A stretch of DNA of 64,000 nt from contig NZ_PVNG01000002.1 of the NCBI RefSeq assembly GCF_003001935.1, forward strand, positions 124,001-188,000. The letters run 5' to 3'. The notes beneath the pieces were generated by a model. The model made no database searches and had not been told where the DNA came from. It saw nothing but the letters and a program-made list of their open reading frames with translations. Positions 62,568 through 64,000 of this stretch are shown here, in pieces. This DNA is from Nonomuraea fuscirosea (GTDB taxonomy: Bacteria > Actinomycetota > Actinomycetes > Streptosporangiales > Streptosporangiaceae). The translations under genes and the position numbers were made by a program. The stretch's first letter is position 1. Each line of letters starts with the position of its first letter.

Positions 62568-63439
62568 TGGCCGAGAGCGGTCTGATCATCGTCGACAAGC
62601 CCGGCGAGTGGACCTCCCACGACGTGGTCGCCAAGATGCGGCGCCTGGCCGGCACCCGCAAGGTGGGGCACGCCGGCACGCTCGACCCCATGGCGACCGG
62701 CGTGCTGGTCGTCGGCGTGGAGAAGGCGACCAGGCTGCTCGGGCACCTGACGCTGACCGAGAAGGTCTACGAGGCCACCATCAGGCTCGGCGTCGGCACC
62801 AACACCGACGACGCCGAGGGCGAGGTCACCGCCACGGCCTCGGCGGCGGCGGTCACCCCCGGCGAGATCCACAAGGGCGTGGCCGCGCTGACCGGGGAGA
62901 TCATGCAGATCCCGCCGCAGGTCAGCGCGATCAAGGTGAACGGCCAGCGGGCCTACAAGAAGGCGCGGGCGGGTGAGGAGGTCGAGCTGGCCGCCAGGCC
63001 CGTCACCGTGCGCGAGTTCGGCGTGCTCGACATCAGGGCCGAGGGCGACGTGGTGGACGTGGACGCGGTCGTGACCTGCTCCAGCGGCACCTACATCCGC
63101 GCCCTGGCCCGCGACCTGGGCGCCGGGCTCGGGGTCGGCGGTCACCTGACGCGGCTGCGCCGCACCCGCGTCGGACCGTACGACCTGTCCCTGGCCAGGA
63201 GCATCGACCAGCTGACCGAGGAGTGCGTGATCCTGCCGATCGGCGAGGCGGTGACGGCGGCGTTCCCGCGCAGGGACGTCACGGCCGAGGAGGCCCGCGT
63301 CATCGGGCACGGCGGCCGGCTGCCCGCCGCCGGGCTGGGCGCGGGGCCGATCGGGGTGTTCGGGCCCGAGGGCGAGCTGCTGGCGCTGGTGGAGGAGCAG
63401 GGCAGGACGGCCAGGCCGCTCGCCGTCTTCGTCGGCTGA
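62567..63439 (+). CDS. truB: tRNA pseudouridine-55 synthase TruB
   Basis: 290 residues. TruB converts U55 in the T-loop of tRNAs to pseudouridine. GLIIVDKPGEWTSHDVVAKMRRLAGTRKVGHAGTLDPMATGVLVVGVEKATRL contains the catalytic Asp (GTLDPMATG); KVYEATIRLGVGTNTDDAEGE, IPPQVSAIKVNGQRAYKKARAGEEVE and TCSSGTYIRALARDLGAGLGVGGHLTRLRRTRVGPY follow. A C-terminal PUA-like actinobacterial domain ends the chain. ATG 62567 overlaps the upstream stop by one base. Confidence 0.97.
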   Translation: MAESGLIIVDKPGEWTSHDVVAKMRRLAGTRKVGHAGTLDPMATGVLVVGVEKATRLLGHLTLTEKVYEATIRLGVGTNTDDAEGEVTATASAAAVTPGEIHKGVAALTGEIMQIPPQVSAIKVNGQRAYKKARAGEEVELAARPVTVREFGVLDIRAEGDVVDVDAVVTCSSGTYIRALARDLGAGLGVGGHLTRLRRTRVGPYDLSLARSIDQLTEECVILPIGEAVTAAFPRRDVTAEEARVIGHGGRLPAAGLGAGPIGVFGPEGELLALVEEQGRTARPLAVFVG

Positions 63440-63471
63440 CGCCCGCTGACGGACGTTCCGCCGCCCGGCGG

Positions 63472-64000
63472 TCAGCGGGACTTGCGGGCCACGATGATGT
63501 CGCGGACGATCGCCTGGTCCACCCAGTGCTCGAAGTCGGGGTAGTCCATGACGTCGAGGCCCGCGTCGGTGAGGATCCTGGCCAGCTCGGAGCTCTTGCC
63601 GCCGTAGGTGTTCCAGGCGATGCCCATCGCGCCGCCGGGGCGCAGCAGCTCGGCCCAGACCGGCACGGCCCGGCCGAGCAGCTCCAGCGGGCTGCGTGAC
63701 AGCCCGCCCCCGCCCTTGCTGCCGTGCTGGACGCCGTACGGCGCGTCGGTCGCCACGATGTCGAACGAGCGCGGCCGGAAGAAGTCGCGGCTCTTCAGGG
63801 TGTCGGCGTTGACCACGGTCAGGCGCTGCGTGTCGCCGGCCTTGACCGCCTCCTTCGACAGCCCGAAGGTGACGTTGAACCGGCGGCCGACCAGGGCGCG
63901 CTCGCGCCGCACCGGCACGGTCTCCGCGGTGTGCTTGAGCCGCTTGTTGCGCAGCCAGGTCTTGACGAAGCCGGTGTAGGCCTCGAAGTCCTTGCCGTCC
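63472..64000 (-). CDS. SAM-dependent methyltransferase (TRM11 / UPF0020-like), partial
   Basis: Only the C-terminal ~176 residues are in the window; the frame runs off the right edge. LVGRRFNVTFGLSKEAVKAGDTQRLTVVNADTLKSRDFFRPRSFDIVATDAPYGVQHGSKGGGGLSRSPLELLGRAVPVWAELLRPGGAMGIAWNTY contains the DAPYG catalytic motif of N6-adenine/N2-guanine methylases. The class acts on rRNA, tRNA or DNA. A N-terminal substrate-recognition domain is expected outside the window. It converges on truB. Confidence 0.8.
   Translation of the reverse strand, partial: DGKDFEAYTGFVKTWLRNKRLKHTAETVPVRRERALVGRRFNVTFGLSKEAVKAGDTQRLTVVNADTLKSRDFFRPRSFDIVATDAPYGVQHGSKGGGGLSRSPLELLGRAVPVWAELLRPGGAMGIAWNTYGGKSSELARILTDAGLDVMDYPDFEHWVDQAIVRDIIVARKSR

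Overview
The window reads as chromosome of a very high-GC actinomycete. Evidence: strong G/C at third codon positions, many GTG starts, start codons 6-8 bases after a -10-like box (leaderless style), a short actinobacterial NusA, a large Gly/Pro/Arg-rich IF-2, and a KstR2-type steroid-catabolism regulon. A Streptosporangiales genus such as Nonomuraea is my guess; nothing in the sequence proves it. I found no rRNA, tRNA, CRISPR array, transposase or integrase.

Layout. 0-5 kb: GNAT acetyltransferase, metE with a divergent LysR regulator, and a small HTH gene coupled to an alpha/beta hydrolase. 5-23.5 kb: the first block of a cholesterol C/D-ring (HIP) catabolic regulon: kstR2 with an AlkD-like gene, fadA6, ipdC-ipdB-ipdA-echA20, an SDR, a flavin reductase-fadE30-ipdF operon, and a thiolase-like/DUF35 pair. 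Interspersed are a NagZ-like GH3, a pentapeptide-repeat protein, NIPSNAP, two tiny secreted proteins, an ATP-grasp enzyme, a further SDR and a DUF2252 protein. 23.5-26 kb: a gene-poor stretch with two long hairpins, a GntR/UTRA regulator and a GNAT enzyme. 26-35 kb: an accessory island with a trypsin-like protease fused to an alpha/beta hydrolase, a 38-residue peptide overlapping a YcaO gene, a membrane NACHT NTPase, a subtilisin-like protease without signal peptide, a 71-residue peptide and a peptidoglycan-binding-domain protein. 35-41 kb: DUF4132 protein, cutC, a DUF6986-like protein, fprA. 41-46.5 kb: second HIP block (fadD3, degenerate PaaK-like protein, LLM oxidoreductase, short FadE). 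46.6-55.3 kb: membrane protein, proS, a hydrolase-tctC-tctB-tctA operon with a divergent ArsR-type regulator, and two DUF4439-like ferritin-fold genes. 55.5-64 kb: conserved rimP-nusA-ylxR-infB-DUF503-rbfA-nrnA-truB cluster, then a partial RNA/DNA methylase.

How it works together. The HIP genes are tied together by 14-bp palindromes fitting the published KstR2 consensus AnCAAGnnCTTGnT. I count seven before HIP-type genes and an eighth, unexpected one inside the promoter of the HTH-hydrolase pair at 3.7 kb. FadD3 would activate HIP, FadE30/IpdF/IpdC/EchA20/IpdAB would open rings D and C, and the short FadE and FadA6 would finish by beta-oxidation.

The best candidate for something undescribed is the 26-35 kb island: YcaO chemistry beside a tiny co-translated peptide, two intracellular-looking serine proteases and a NACHT ATPase. 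A second theme is in-frame minisatellites of 12, 15 and 21 bp expanding inside or between otherwise conserved enzyme genes.
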